Below, piece by piece: positions 1-5,410 of a stretch of DNA of 6,030 nucleotides (position 1 is its first letter; each line of letters begins with the position of its first letter). The notes below the pieces were generated by a model that did no database searches, was not told the DNA's origin, and saw nothing but the letters and a program-made list of their open reading frames with translations. Made by a program: the position numbers and the translations under genes. The DNA lies in NCBI GenBank assembly GCA_021767985.1, contig JAASSH010000155.1, forward strand, positions 1 to 6,030, read 5' to 3'. Source of the DNA: Gammaproteobacteria bacterium. Lineage in GTDB: Bacteria; Pseudomonadota; Gammaproteobacteria; GCA-001735895.

Positions 1-8
1 CGGAGTCG

Positions 9-884
9 ATGGAAGTGATGGAAATCGAGCAGAGCGGCGAGGAAAATGAGCTGACCATCCAGCTCTTCCAGGACCTGATGTCGGGCAGCCTGAAATTGCC
101 GAGCCTGCCCGACGTGGCGCATCGCATCCAGCAGGCCTTTGCCGATGAAGCGGTCAACGCGGAATCGATCTGCGACATTATCCATTCGGACCCGGCGATA
201 ACCGCGAAGCTGATCATGATCGCAAACAGCGCCTTTTACCGCGGCCAGGCGCAGATCGAATCGCTGCAGCAGGCGGTTGTTCGTCTCGGCCTCGAAACCA
301 CGCGCAAGTGGGTCATGACTTATGCCGTGAAGGAGTTGTTCCAGAGCAGGAACGCGGGCATGAAGGCGCAAATGCAAAAAATGTGGAAGCACAGTCAGCA
401 CGTCGCCAGTTTGTCTCGCCTGATGGCGAGTAAGCTGAAAGGCTTCGACATCGAACAGGCGCAGCTCGCGGGCCTGATCCACGACCTCGGCGAGGTCGCG
501 ATCCTGCAGTACGCCCAGGATAACGAGGAACTGATCAGTAACCCGGAATTATTGATGCAGGCGGTCAAGAAACTGCGTCCGCAAATTACCGGCATGCTCC
601 TGACCCAGTGGAAGTTTAGCCCGGATTTTGTCACCGTCGGCGAAGAGTGCGAAGACTGGTTTCGTAACCCGGGCGACGAGCCCGATCTGTGCGACCTGGT
701 GCTGATCGCGCAGTATCACGCCCTGATCGGCACCCCGGAAGTGAAGCAGCTGCCGCCGGTGCAGTCGCTGCCCGCGTTTGCCAAGCTCGGTATGGATGAT
801 CTCGGTATGGATCAGATCGTCGAGTTCCTGAATCAATCTCGTGCCGAAATCGAAGCGATCGAAGCGAACCTGGCCGCGGTCTAG
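9..884 (+). CDS. HDOD domain signalling protein
   Basis: A 291-residue protein that is essentially one HDOD domain, a helical relative of the HD phosphohydrolases found in bacterial signalling proteins. The family entry signature is clear: LPSLPDVAHRI near residues 30-40, then DIIHSDPAITAKLI (57-70) and IANSAFY (71-77), followed by the QQAVVRLGL helix (87-95). A histidine at 128 and the HD pair at 158-159 (AGLIHDLGE) survive. The later region that usually carries a GxxLLxxW...HH pattern keeps GMLLTQWKFS (195-204) but shows no HH, so metal-dependent hydrolysis looks unlikely and a protein-interaction or regulatory role is inferred. There is no signal peptide or membrane segment, so it is probably cytoplasmic. 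The frame is open to the window edge: ATG at 9 has only CGGAG very close upstream, ATG at 18 is an alternative, and a longer protein with an N-terminal sensor domain cannot be excluded. The family is certain; the role is unknown. Confidence 0.9.
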   Translation: MEVMEIEQSGEENELTIQLFQDLMSGSLKLPSLPDVAHRIQQAFADEAVNAESICDIIHSDPAITAKLIMIANSAFYRGQAQIESLQQAVVRLGLETTRKWVMTYAVKELFQSRNAGMKAQMQKMWKHSQHVASLSRLMASKLKGFDIEQAQLAGLIHDLGEVAILQYAQDNEELISNPELLMQAVKKLRPQITGMLLTQWKFSPDFVTVGEECEDWFRNPGDEPDLCDLVLIAQYHALIGTPEVKQLPPVQSLPAFAKLGMDDLGMDQIVEFLNQSRAEIEAIEANLAAV

Positions 885-981
885 GCCAGGTCGAAGCCCA
901 TAGCCGACAGTCTGGCCCGTTATGTCGCGGTGCGAGAGAAAGTTAACTTGAGGCTCTCCTCGCGGCTCTGACGAACGGTTT
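885..981. other. Convergent intergenic spacer with imperfect dyad
   Basis: These 97 bases separate two genes that end facing each other, where a bidirectional terminator would be expected. An imperfect hairpin can be drawn: GCGAG plus AGA (932-939) against TCT plus CTCGC (955-963) with one bulged base, and the perfect palindrome AAGTTAACTT (940-949) in the loop region. No T-run follows on either strand, so it is not a classic intrinsic terminator. No ORF or RNA gene was recognised. Confidence 0.3.
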
Positions 982-1680
982 CTACCACGGAATGCTGTTG
1001 CCGTTGAACCCGATGAATTGCCCGCTCTGTGCGGGGCCCGCCGATTGCAGAATAGCTTTCAACCCCGATGCGCTCTCGCTCGTGCTGATTTCTGCATTGG
1101 CTCCACCCATGTCGGTTCTGACCCAGCCGGGGTGCAGGGTGATGGCGCTGATGCCACGCTCCGCCAGGTCGATTGAAAGGCTCTTGACAACCTGGTTTAC
1201 CGCGGTTTTCGAACTGCGGTAGATGTACTGGCCGCCGCCGCTGTTATTGGCGATGCTGCCCATCTTGCTGCTCATTACCGCCACCAGCTTTTGCTGGCTG
1301 GCCGCAACCTGAGCCACCAACGCCTGTGCCAGCATTAGCGGTGCCACCGTATTGACCTCCAGCACCTGGAGCCAGTCCCGCGCATCGACCGCGCCGAAAC
1401 CAGCGCCTCGCGGACCGTAGATGCCCGCATTACACAGCAATATATCAATCGGCCTGTCGGCAAGCTGCTCCGCCAGCTCTGATATCTGCTGCTGATCGGT
1501 GACATCGAGCGCGAATATTTCGATATCCGGGTCGCGCTCGCCTAAGGTCTGTAGTTGAGTGGCATCGGCAGGGTTGCGGCAGCAGGCAAGTACCTGCCAT
1601 CCATCCTGCGCAAACTGCTCGCTGAGCTCGAGGCCGATGCCGCGATTGGCACCGGTGATCAGTATGGTTCGATTTGCCAT
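982..1680 (-). CDS. Short-chain dehydrogenase/reductase (C-factor-like SDR)
   Basis: A 232-residue classical SDR, a cytoplasmic NAD(P)(H)-dependent oxidoreductase with a Rossmann fold. In order: the nucleotide-binding TGANRGIG motif (9-16), an acidic residue after strand 3 (LDVTD, 58-62), the NAG motif (84-86), the helix-4 asparagine (N110), a catalytic serine in VMSSKMGS (S137 or S138), and the catalytic YRSSK (Y154, K158), followed by PGWVRTDMGG (184-193). The short length and the ending FNGNSIPW are typical of the C-factor/CsgA-like SDR group. The arginine in CCRNP at the end of strand 2 (R35) hints at a preference for NADPH. The substrate cannot be read from sequence. The start is well supported: GAGGAG lies 7 bases upstream (1688-1693 on the minus strand). 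It follows trxC on the same strand after an 84-base gap, so co-transcription is possible but a separate promoter is also plausible. Confidence 0.93.
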   Translation of the reverse strand: MANRTILITGANRGIGLELSEQFAQDGWQVLACCRNPADATQLQTLGERDPDIEIFALDVTDQQQISELAEQLADRPIDILLCNAGIYGPRGAGFGAVDARDWLQVLEVNTVAPLMLAQALVAQVAASQQKLVAVMSSKMGSIANNSGGGQYIYRSSKTAVNQVVKSLSIDLAERGISAITLHPGWVRTDMGGANAEISTSESASGLKAILQSAGPAQSGQFIGFNGNSIPW

Positions 1681-1687
1681 GATTGCG

Positions 1688-1693
1688 CTCCTC
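1688..1693 (-). promoter_or_regulatory. Ribosome binding site of the SDR gene
   Basis: GAGGAG on the minus strand ends 7 bases before the ATG at 1680. It is the strongest Shine-Dalgarno match in the window and fixes the SDR start. Confidence 0.75.
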
Positions 1694-1722
1694 GTTTTGT
1701 TATCGGGTTACCTGTCTCTCGA

Positions 1723-1751
1723 ATAATACGTGTAAGCGGGTTATTTAACTA
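1723..1751 (-). promoter_or_regulatory. Possible promoter of the SDR gene
   Basis: Reading the minus strand, TATTAT (1723-1728) differs from the -10 consensus at one base. A weak -35, TAGTTA (1746-1751), lies 17 bases upstream and matches TTGACA at only three positions. The spacer between trxC and the SDR gene is also AT-richer than the genes around it. If real, it would let the SDR gene be expressed independently of trxC. Confidence 0.25.
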
Positions 1752-1764
1752 AGTCTGGCCTGGA

Positions 1765-2211
1765 TTAGCGGGGAATCGGCATATGGCTTTGCACCCAGCG
1801 CAGGATATCCGCAACTCCCATGGCGCCGGCCTGGCGCGCCACTTCACGACCCCGGTGGAACAGGGCCAGCGTCGGGATGCTGCGGATATTGAATGCGGCC
1901 CCCAGCTGCTGTTCGGCCTCGGTATTGACCTTGAGCAGCCTGATTTTAGGTTCCAGTTGTGCCGCCGCCTGTTCGTACGCCGGTGCCATCATTTTGCAGG
2001 GCCCGCACCAGGGCGCCCAGAAATCCACCAGCAACGGGATTTCATCGCGCTCCAGGTGTTTCTTGAAGCCCGGCGCCGAAACTTCCAGCGGCTGGCCGTT
2101 GAACAGCGGTTTGTGGCATTTGCCGCACCTGGGCGCTTCGGACTGACGCGCCAGCGGGATGCGGTTTGTTGCTGCGCAAGCCGGGCACACGATATGCAAT
2201 GTCTCGCTCAT
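1765..2211 (-). CDS. trxC: Thioredoxin 2 with N-terminal zinc finger
   Basis: A 148-residue protein with the architecture of thioredoxin 2 (E. coli TrxC is 139 residues). The N-terminal zinc-binding module has two cysteine pairs, CPAC (C9, C12) and CGKC (C29, C32). The thioredoxin fold follows, with the redox site WCGPC at 68-72 (C69, C72) in FWAPWCGPCK and the cis-proline loop SIPT (P113) followed by LALFHRG. It is a cytoplasmic disulfide reductase, expected to be recharged by thioredoxin reductase and to act on oxidised proteins; in E. coli it is part of the oxidative stress response. Ending the protein at PIPR leaves no extra domain. The ATG at 2211 has only a weak GAGA 7-8 bases upstream. 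It is transcribed away from the secreted-protein gene and toward the SDR gene. No OxyR-type site was recognised upstream. Confidence 0.96.
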   Translation of the reverse strand: MSETLHIVCPACAATNRIPLARQSEAPRCGKCHKPLFNGQPLEVSAPGFKKHLERDEIPLLVDFWAPWCGPCKMMAPAYEQAAAQLEPKIRLLKVNTEAEQQLGAAFNIRSIPTLALFHRGREVARQAGAMGVADILRWVQSHMPIPR

Positions 2212-2241
2212 TTCATGATCTCGATTGACAATGATTTAACC

Positions 2242-2270
2242 TATATAGGGCTCGAAACTGGTTTTCCCAG
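2242..2270 (-). promoter_or_regulatory. Weak candidate trxC promoter
   Basis: On the minus strand, TATATA (2242-2247) could act as a -10 element and would give a leader of about 25 bases before the trxC ATG. The -35 position at 17-base spacing reads CTGGGA (2265-2270), matching the consensus at only three positions, so an activator may be needed or the true promoter lies elsewhere in the divergent spacer. Confidence 0.22.
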
Positions 2271-2370
2271 AGACCGGGCGAGCAGGTATCGATCGAGTTT
2301 ACGTGCAAACCGGTTATCGATGAACCAGACCCGCCTGGCGGCCCGGGATTCCTCAAATGGCAGGCGTCTG

Positions 2371-2379
2371 TGATAGTAT
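2371..2379 (+). promoter_or_regulatory. Possible extended -10 element for the secreted-protein gene
   Basis: TGATAGTAT reads as an extended -10 (TG, one base, then TAGTAT, four of six matches), about 45 bases before the ATG at 2424. No good -35 is seen at 16-18 bases upstream, which is tolerable for extended -10 promoters. Just upstream, CCGCC-T-GGCGG (2331-2341) is a short perfect dyad that could be an operator half-pair or chance in GC-rich DNA. Confidence 0.25.
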
Positions 2380-2423
2380 CGCGGGGTGAATGACAGTTGA
2401 TCGGTCAGGTCAGGTAGAGAATT

Positions 2424-3137
2424 ATGAAGTTGATCAACACGTTAATGTCCGCATTTTTTGTTGTGGCAATGTCGTCGGCATTGGCCGCGGATGAAGTCAA
2501 AACCGCCAGCTTCGGTAACGCGGAAGTTGCCTACGATTACCAGTCGACGGAAACCGGTGTATCGATACTCACGCTGATTGCGCTGGTTTCCGAAACCAAT
2601 AATTCACTGCGGGGCCTCAAGAATACCGATCGACGCCGTTTGGCCAGGCTCGGTCAGCTGGTTTACCAGTGCAAGCTGATGTTATACCGGCCGACGCAAA
2701 GCGATGCCGCGCTGGATGCGAAAGCCCCGATTCTGATCTCCAGGAACTACAGTCTGTTTACCGGCGTGGATTTACGCCTGGGCGTCGACGAGCGGGTGGG
2801 AATCCTCGCGCAGGCATTAAAAGCCGTGGACGATGATAGCCTGTTCACCGCCTCGCTGGGCGACGAGGAGACGGTCAAGGGAATGTGGGAAATCGTGGGA
2901 GAGGGCGCGGAGGTCGACCTGAAACAGTTTAATATCAACCTGGTAAAAGAGTCCGATTTGATCCAGTCCGCCGAGAGTATCGATATCAACGTCAGGTTTC
3001 CGGTATTCCAGCTCGAAAAGCCGGTGTACCAGTGGAATTATAATTTCAGCCTGAAAGATTTTAATAAGGCGGTGCAGTATGTCGATCAAAACTGTACCCC
3101 GGCAAGGCTCAGGGAGTTGGTCAAGCAGTCCAGCTAG
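2424..3137 (+). CDS. Secreted protein of unknown function
   Basis: I do not recognise a family for this 237-residue protein. It opens with a textbook Sec signal peptide: MK, a hydrophobic core (LINTLMSAFFVVAM) and a cleavage box SALA with a cut probably after A21 or A22, before DEVK. There is no lipobox cysteine at the cut site, so the mature protein of about 216 residues should be free in the periplasm or exported. Only two cysteines remain (C83 in VYQCKLM and C224 in DQNCTPARL), which suits one disulfide made by DsbA. The middle is rich in acidic residues, and a stretch around 185-210 (SIDINVRFPVFQLEKPVYQWNY region) looks beta-rich, followed by a short C-terminal helix. There is no transmembrane segment after the signal and no recognisable catalytic motif. 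The ATG is supported by AGGT at 2412-2415, eight bases upstream. It precedes kdoO on the same strand, but a 183-base gap with hairpins argues against tight coupling. Confidence 0.85.
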   Translation: MKLINTLMSAFFVVAMSSALAADEVKTASFGNAEVAYDYQSTETGVSILTLIALVSETNNSLRGLKNTDRRRLARLGQLVYQCKLMLYRPTQSDAALDAKAPILISRNYSLFTGVDLRLGVDERVGILAQALKAVDDDSLFTASLGDEETVKGMWEIVGEGAEVDLKQFNINLVKESDLIQSAESIDINVRFPVFQLEKPVYQWNYNFSLKDFNKAVQYVDQNCTPARLRELVKQSS

Positions 3138-3199
3138 GAATCGGTAGATCGGCCGCGAAAGGCAGTTCGAAACGGACGATCGAGTCGATACACGGAGTG

Positions 3200-3219
3200 T
3201 TACTGACTGCGGTCAGTGA
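3200..3219 (+). terminator. Hairpin after the secreted-protein gene, possible terminator
   Basis: ACTGAC (3202-3207), a TGCG loop, and GTCAGT (3212-3217) form a perfect 6-base stem, extended to 8 by a T-G wobble and a T-A pair. It lies about 65 bases after the stop of the secreted-protein gene. The only downstream T-rich stretch (ATTTCAAATT, 3231-3240) starts 11 bases later, so it is a poor match to a standard intrinsic terminator and could equally be an RNA-stabilising stem or an operator. Confidence 0.35.
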
Positions 3220-3245
3220 AGCGCGCTCGAATTTCAAATTCCCGA

Positions 3246-3251
3246 TATGAT
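3246..3251 (+). promoter_or_regulatory. Candidate -10 element of kdoO
   Basis: TATGAT matches the -10 consensus at five of six positions and would place the transcript start near 3258, giving a leader of about 60 bases before the kdoO ATG. The expected -35 position holds GC-rich sequence with no match, so this is weak. Its last base is the first base of the left arm of the 9-base inverted repeat. Confidence 0.25.
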
Positions 3252-3285
3252 CTGGATCAATGCATAACCGCCAGACTGATCCAGA
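3251..3285. repeat. Perfect 9-base inverted repeat upstream of kdoO
   Basis: TCTGGATCA (3251-3259) and TGATCCAGA (3277-3285) are exact reverse complements separated by 17 bases, with centres 26 bases apart. The right arm ends 35 bases before the kdoO ATG. As DNA it could be a pair of half-sites for a dimeric regulator; as RNA it would be a 9-pair stem with a large loop in the kdoO leader. No T-run follows directly, so a terminator is less likely. The symmetry is certain; its function is inference. Confidence 0.6.
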
Positions 3286-3307
3286 ATTACCGATGACAAA
3301 TTAAGCT

Positions 3308-3313
3308 GGAAAG
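3308..3313 (+). promoter_or_regulatory. Ribosome binding site of kdoO
   Basis: GGAAAG lies 7 bases before the ATG at 3321 and supports that start for kdoO. Confidence 0.6.
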
Positions 3314-3320
3314 CGATTAC

Positions 3321-4277
3321 ATGACAGTCAAACAGCCTGAAGCTATCGAGATTACACCCGACCGATTCGATAATCTTAAGCCCTACGAGCTGACGGATCA
3401 TCTCGAACGGGGTCGGGTATTGCTGTTCCCGACGCCGCCGCTGGAACTGCCCAGCGACGAGGATCTCCAGTTTCTCAAGCAGAAAACGCCCGAGTATCAC
3501 ACGCGCAAGAACATCAGTTACTACCCGGAAGCGGACCTGATCCGGGGCATCAAGGCGCCGCCGGAAATCGAGCAACGCACGCAGGCCATACTGAAGGCTT
3601 ACCAGGAGCGCGTGGGGGCCTGCCTGCGGCGGCTGGTTCCCACGTTCACGCCGGGCTGGCGGTCGGCGACGTCGAGCCTGCGGGTGTTCGAAGAAAACAA
3701 CCGCGGCATTCCGATTCGGGCGCGCAGCGATCGCATCCACCTCGATGCCGGCACCTATGGTGCGTCGCGCGGCGACCTGATCCTGCGGTTTTTGACGAAC
3801 CTCGACGACAAGGAACGCGTCTGGCGCTGCAAGGGCACCGTGTCCGACCTGGTCGAAACCTATGGTGAAGCGGCCGGCCTCGAACGCGGCGACGAGCTGC
3901 TGCGCGACAGCATGCTCAGGCGCATGGGTTCGGGCATGGTGCGCGGTTTGTCCAGGGCTTTCCCGTCGCTGGCGACGCTCGAGCAGTCGGCCTACGACCA
4001 GGCGATGCGGCACATGCATAACTACATGAAGGAGAGCGACGAGTTCCACCAGGACCCGGAAGGCATGGTCGAAATCCGATTCAAACCCAGGAGCTGCTGG
4101 CTGGTGTTTGCCGACATGGCGGGCCATTCCTGCCTGTCCGGCGAGTTCGCGATGATCAACACCTTCATGGTGCCGCGAACCAATTTTCGGCACCAGGAAT
4201 TCTCACCCTGGGAAGTGCTCGACCGCTACGCGCGGGGCAAGTCGGCGTTGCCGCCCGATATCCCGATCGGCAGCTAA
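3321..4277 (+). CDS. kdoO: Kdo 3-hydroxylase (Fe(II)/2-oxoglutarate-dependent)
   Basis: A 318-residue member of the KdoO family, known from Burkholderia and Yersinia. These enzymes use Fe(II), 2-oxoglutarate and O2 to hydroxylate the 3-position of 3-deoxy-D-manno-octulosonic acid in the lipopolysaccharide inner core, giving Ko, which resists acid better than Kdo. Recognisable blocks are RKNISYYP (62-69), the [11 protein letters not shown] segment (119-129), the iron facial triad start RIHLDAG (H140, D142), LILRFLTNL (153-161) with VWR just after, [13 protein letters not shown] (225-237), and [17 protein letters not shown] (260-276), where H269 is the probable third iron ligand. The order and spacing agree with the family, and the length is close to normal. 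There is no signal peptide, fitting a cytoplasmic or peripheral inner-membrane enzyme acting on lipid A precursors. No other lipopolysaccharide gene is in the window. The assignment is from remembered family motifs; the exact substrate form is inferred. Confidence 0.9.
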   Translation: MTVKQPEAIEITPDRFDNLKPYELTDHLERGRVLLFPTPPLELPSDEDLQFLKQKTPEYHTRKNISYYPEADLIRGIKAPPEIEQRTQAILKAYQERVGACLRRLVPTFTPGWRSATSSLRVFEENNRGIPIRARSDRIHLDAGTYGASRGDLILRFLTNLDDKERVWRCKGTVSDLVETYGEAAGLERGDELLRDSMLRRMGSGMVRGLSRAFPSLATLEQSAYDQAMRHMHNYMKESDEFHQDPEGMVEIRFKPRSCWLVFADMAGHSCLSGEFAMINTFMVPRTNFRHQEFSPWEVLDRYARGKSALPPDIPIGS

Positions 4278-4303
4278 CGCAAGCTGGCCAGCAAGAAACC
4301 GCT

Positions 4304-4720
4304 GTGCTGCAAATTTCCCGCAATGTTGCCATCCCCGACGACGAGATCGAGCTGTCGGCCATCCGCGCGCAAGGGGCCGGCGGGCAGAACGTCAACAAGG
4401 TGTCGTCGGCGATACATTTGCGCTTCGATATCAGGGCTTCTTCGCTGCCGGAGTTTTACCAGCAACGCCTGCTGGCACTGCGCGATCGGCGTATCAGCAA
4501 GGATGGCGTAGTCATCATCAAGGCTCAGCAGTACCGCACCCAGGAGAAAAACCGCCAGGCCGCGCTGGATCGGTTGCAGGAACTGATTAAATCGGTGGCC
4601 GTCGTGCGTAAGGCCAGGAAGCCGACCAGGCCCAGCAAAAGTTCGCAGGCCAAACGTCTCGACCGAAAAACCCGGCGCGGCAAGACCAAGTTGCTGCGCG
4701 GCCGGGTTTCGGAACAGTAA
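4304..4720 (+). CDS. arfB: Alternative ribosome-rescue factor ArfB (peptidyl-tRNA hydrolase)
   Basis: A 138-residue protein (E. coli ArfB/YaeJ is 140) that frees ribosomes stalled on mRNAs lacking a stop codon by hydrolysing peptidyl-tRNA in the P site. The catalytic loop [11 protein letters not shown] has the GGQ at 26-28, shared with class I release factors, and [14 protein letters not shown] (37-50) is nearly identical to the E. coli protein. The C-terminal tail from about residue 104 is lysine- and arginine-rich ([10 protein letters not shown] onward, ending in LLRGRVSEQ) and is the part that enters the empty mRNA channel. The start is GTG at 4304: it aligns residue for residue with the E. 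coli N-terminus ([12 protein letters not shown] here), and there is no ATG at an equivalent place. Only a weak AAGAA lies upstream. The gene begins 26 bases after the kdoO stop with no terminator or promoter seen between, so co-transcription with kdoO is likely. Confidence 0.96.
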   Translation: MLQISRNVAIPDDEIELSAIRAQGAGGQNVNKVSSAIHLRFDIRASSLPEFYQQRLLALRDRRISKDGVVIIKAQQYRTQEKNRQAALDRLQELIKSVAVVRKARKPTRPSKSSQAKRLDRKTRRGKTKLLRGRVSEQ

Positions 4721-4801
4721 TGCGAACCGCGTTAATCGGCTTCCCCGCGTTGGCGTGGACCTGGCGGTTACCGGTTACCTGAATACCAGGCCCGTCCCCG
4801 G
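4721..4801. other. Convergent spacer between arfB and the H1-like gene
   Basis: These 81 bases lie between two genes that end facing each other. They contain a tandem 7-base repeat, GGTTACC twice (4766-4772 and 4773-4779), flanked by CCTGG (4760-4764) and CCAGG (4786-4790), plus a small CCTG/CAGG hairpin (4778-4781 with 4787-4790). None has a T-run, so termination by a standard hairpin is not shown. No ORF was supported. Confidence 0.3.
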
Positions 4802-5293
4802 TTATTTCGATTTCTTCGCGGTCAGCTTCCTGATTTTTGCGACCTGCTGTTTTTCCCAGCGTTGACCAGCCGCCAGCATCATCCTGGCTTTCTTCTCGCC
4901 CAGTTTCAACAGCGCCTGTTCACGTTTCAGCGCCGCCTTGAGGTTCTCGTTCAACAGGTCGATTTCTGCCTTCGCGGCCGCCTTCGCCAGCTTGATTTCC
5001 TCTTTAGCGGCTGCGCGCGCGCTTCTAAGCGTGGCCCGGGTCGCCTTTAAATCCGCGCGCAGTTGCTTGAGTAAAGCCTGGCGCGAACTGGCAGCGGCCT
5101 TGCGTTTGGGTGCCGTCTTTTTCTTTTTAACCGCAGTCTTTTTGGTAGCGGCTTTTTTAACGGGTGGGGTTGTCTTTTTGACGGTGGATTTTTTCTTGAC
5201 GGAAGCCGCTTTCTTTTTTGGAGTGGTTTTTTTTACTGCCGGCTTCTTTGCGGCCGCTTTCTTTTTAACTGCTGCTTTTTTTGTCGTAGGCAT
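4802..5293 (-). CDS. Histone H1-like lysine/alanine-rich protein with coiled-coil C-terminus
   Basis: A 163-residue, very basic protein in two parts. Residues 1-65 resemble the tail of eukaryotic histone H1: 27 of 65 residues are lysine, arranged as short KK or KKK clusters spaced by A, V, T and P, including near-repeats such as VKKTTP (20-25 and 38-43). This should be disordered and bind DNA or RNA without sequence preference. Residues 71-157 form a long predicted helix rich in A, L, K and E with heptad-like spacing (for example LLNENLKAALKREQALLKL, 113-131), suggesting dimerisation through a coiled coil. It ends in another basic cluster, LTAKKSK. Bacterial proteins of this kind (AlgP-like, Hc1-like) are thought to act in nucleoid organisation. 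No signal peptide or other domain is seen. No clear Shine-Dalgarno precedes the ATG at 5293. An unusual codon composition follows from the lysine content and is not evidence of transfer. Confidence 0.85.
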   Translation of the reverse strand: MPTTKKAAVKKKAAAKKPAVKKTTPKKKAASVKKKSTVKKTTPPVKKAATKKTAVKKKKTAPKRKAAASSRQALLKQLRADLKATRATLRSARAAAKEEIKLAKAAAKAEIDLLNENLKAALKREQALLKLGEKKARMMLAAGQRWEKQQVAKIRKLTAKKSK

Positions 5294-5296
5294 ATC

Positions 5297-5323
5297 AAGA
5301 CCGTGAGAGCTTTTGACGGTTTT
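5297..5323 (-). promoter_or_regulatory. Leader hairpin just before the H1-like start codon
   Basis: On the minus strand ACCGT (5316-5320) pairs with ACGGT (5300-5304) across an 11-base loop. Two more A-T pairs lie beyond a single C-A mismatch. The stem ends only a few bases before the ATG at 5293, where a Shine-Dalgarno would normally sit, so it could affect translation. The core of 5 pairs is short and may be chance. Read on the plus strand the same bases run into TTTTT, but no plus-strand gene needs a terminator here. Confidence 0.25.
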
Positions 5324-5346
5324 TCAGGGTACCTAAAACAGACTTG

Positions 5347-5376
5347 TTTATAAAGCGTTGCCTGGAATTATGTCGT
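5347..5376 (-). promoter_or_regulatory. Probable promoter of the H1-like gene
   Basis: Reading the minus strand, ACGACA (5371-5376, four of six matches to TTGACA) is followed after 18 bases by TATAAA (5347-5352, five of six to TATAAT). Initiation near 5340 would give a leader of about 47 bases. It is the best promoter-like pair in the window and would let this gene be transcribed separately from the hydrolase gene upstream. Confidence 0.42.
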
Positions 5377-5410
5377 GCTGAACCCCCGGCCGCCTTTTCC
5401 GCTGGTTGCG

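Noticed and set aside
2225..2230. Perfect TTGACA -35 hexamer on the plus strand in the trxC/secreted-protein spacer
   Set aside because: The position 17 bases downstream reads GGGCTC, and the nearest TATATA is only 11 bases away, too close for a sigma-70 pair; it also lies nearly 200 bases before the secreted-protein gene.
2331..2341. CCGCC-T-GGCGG dyad as a hairpin
   Set aside because: A one-base loop cannot form a stable hairpin, and short GC dyads are expected by chance in this DNA; noted only as a faint operator possibility.
1783..2373. A 196-residue plus-strand frame opposite trxC
   Set aside because: It overlaps the certain thioredoxin 2 gene antisense and has no recognisable motif or good ribosome binding site.
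3234..4193. A 319-residue minus-strand reading frame covering most of kdoO
   Set aside because: It is the complement of kdoO; its translation is rich in H, R and A with no recognisable domain, while the plus strand encodes a clear enzyme family.
4802..5293. H1-like gene as recently acquired foreign DNA because of its different base and codon use
   Set aside because: The skew is explained by the lysine-rich product; there are no transposase genes, tRNA genes or flanking repeats around it.
4938..5306. A plus-strand frame opposite the H1-like gene that looks like a very hydrophobic F/A/L-rich protein
   Set aside because: The phenylalanine runs are simply the complement of the lysine codons (AAA/AAG read as TTT/CTT). 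The minus-strand product has a known composition type and a promoter-like region.
5300..5325. Plus-strand hairpin followed by TTTTT resembling an intrinsic terminator
   Set aside because: No plus-strand gene ends upstream of it (the H1-like gene is on the minus strand), so it has no transcript to terminate; the stem is short.
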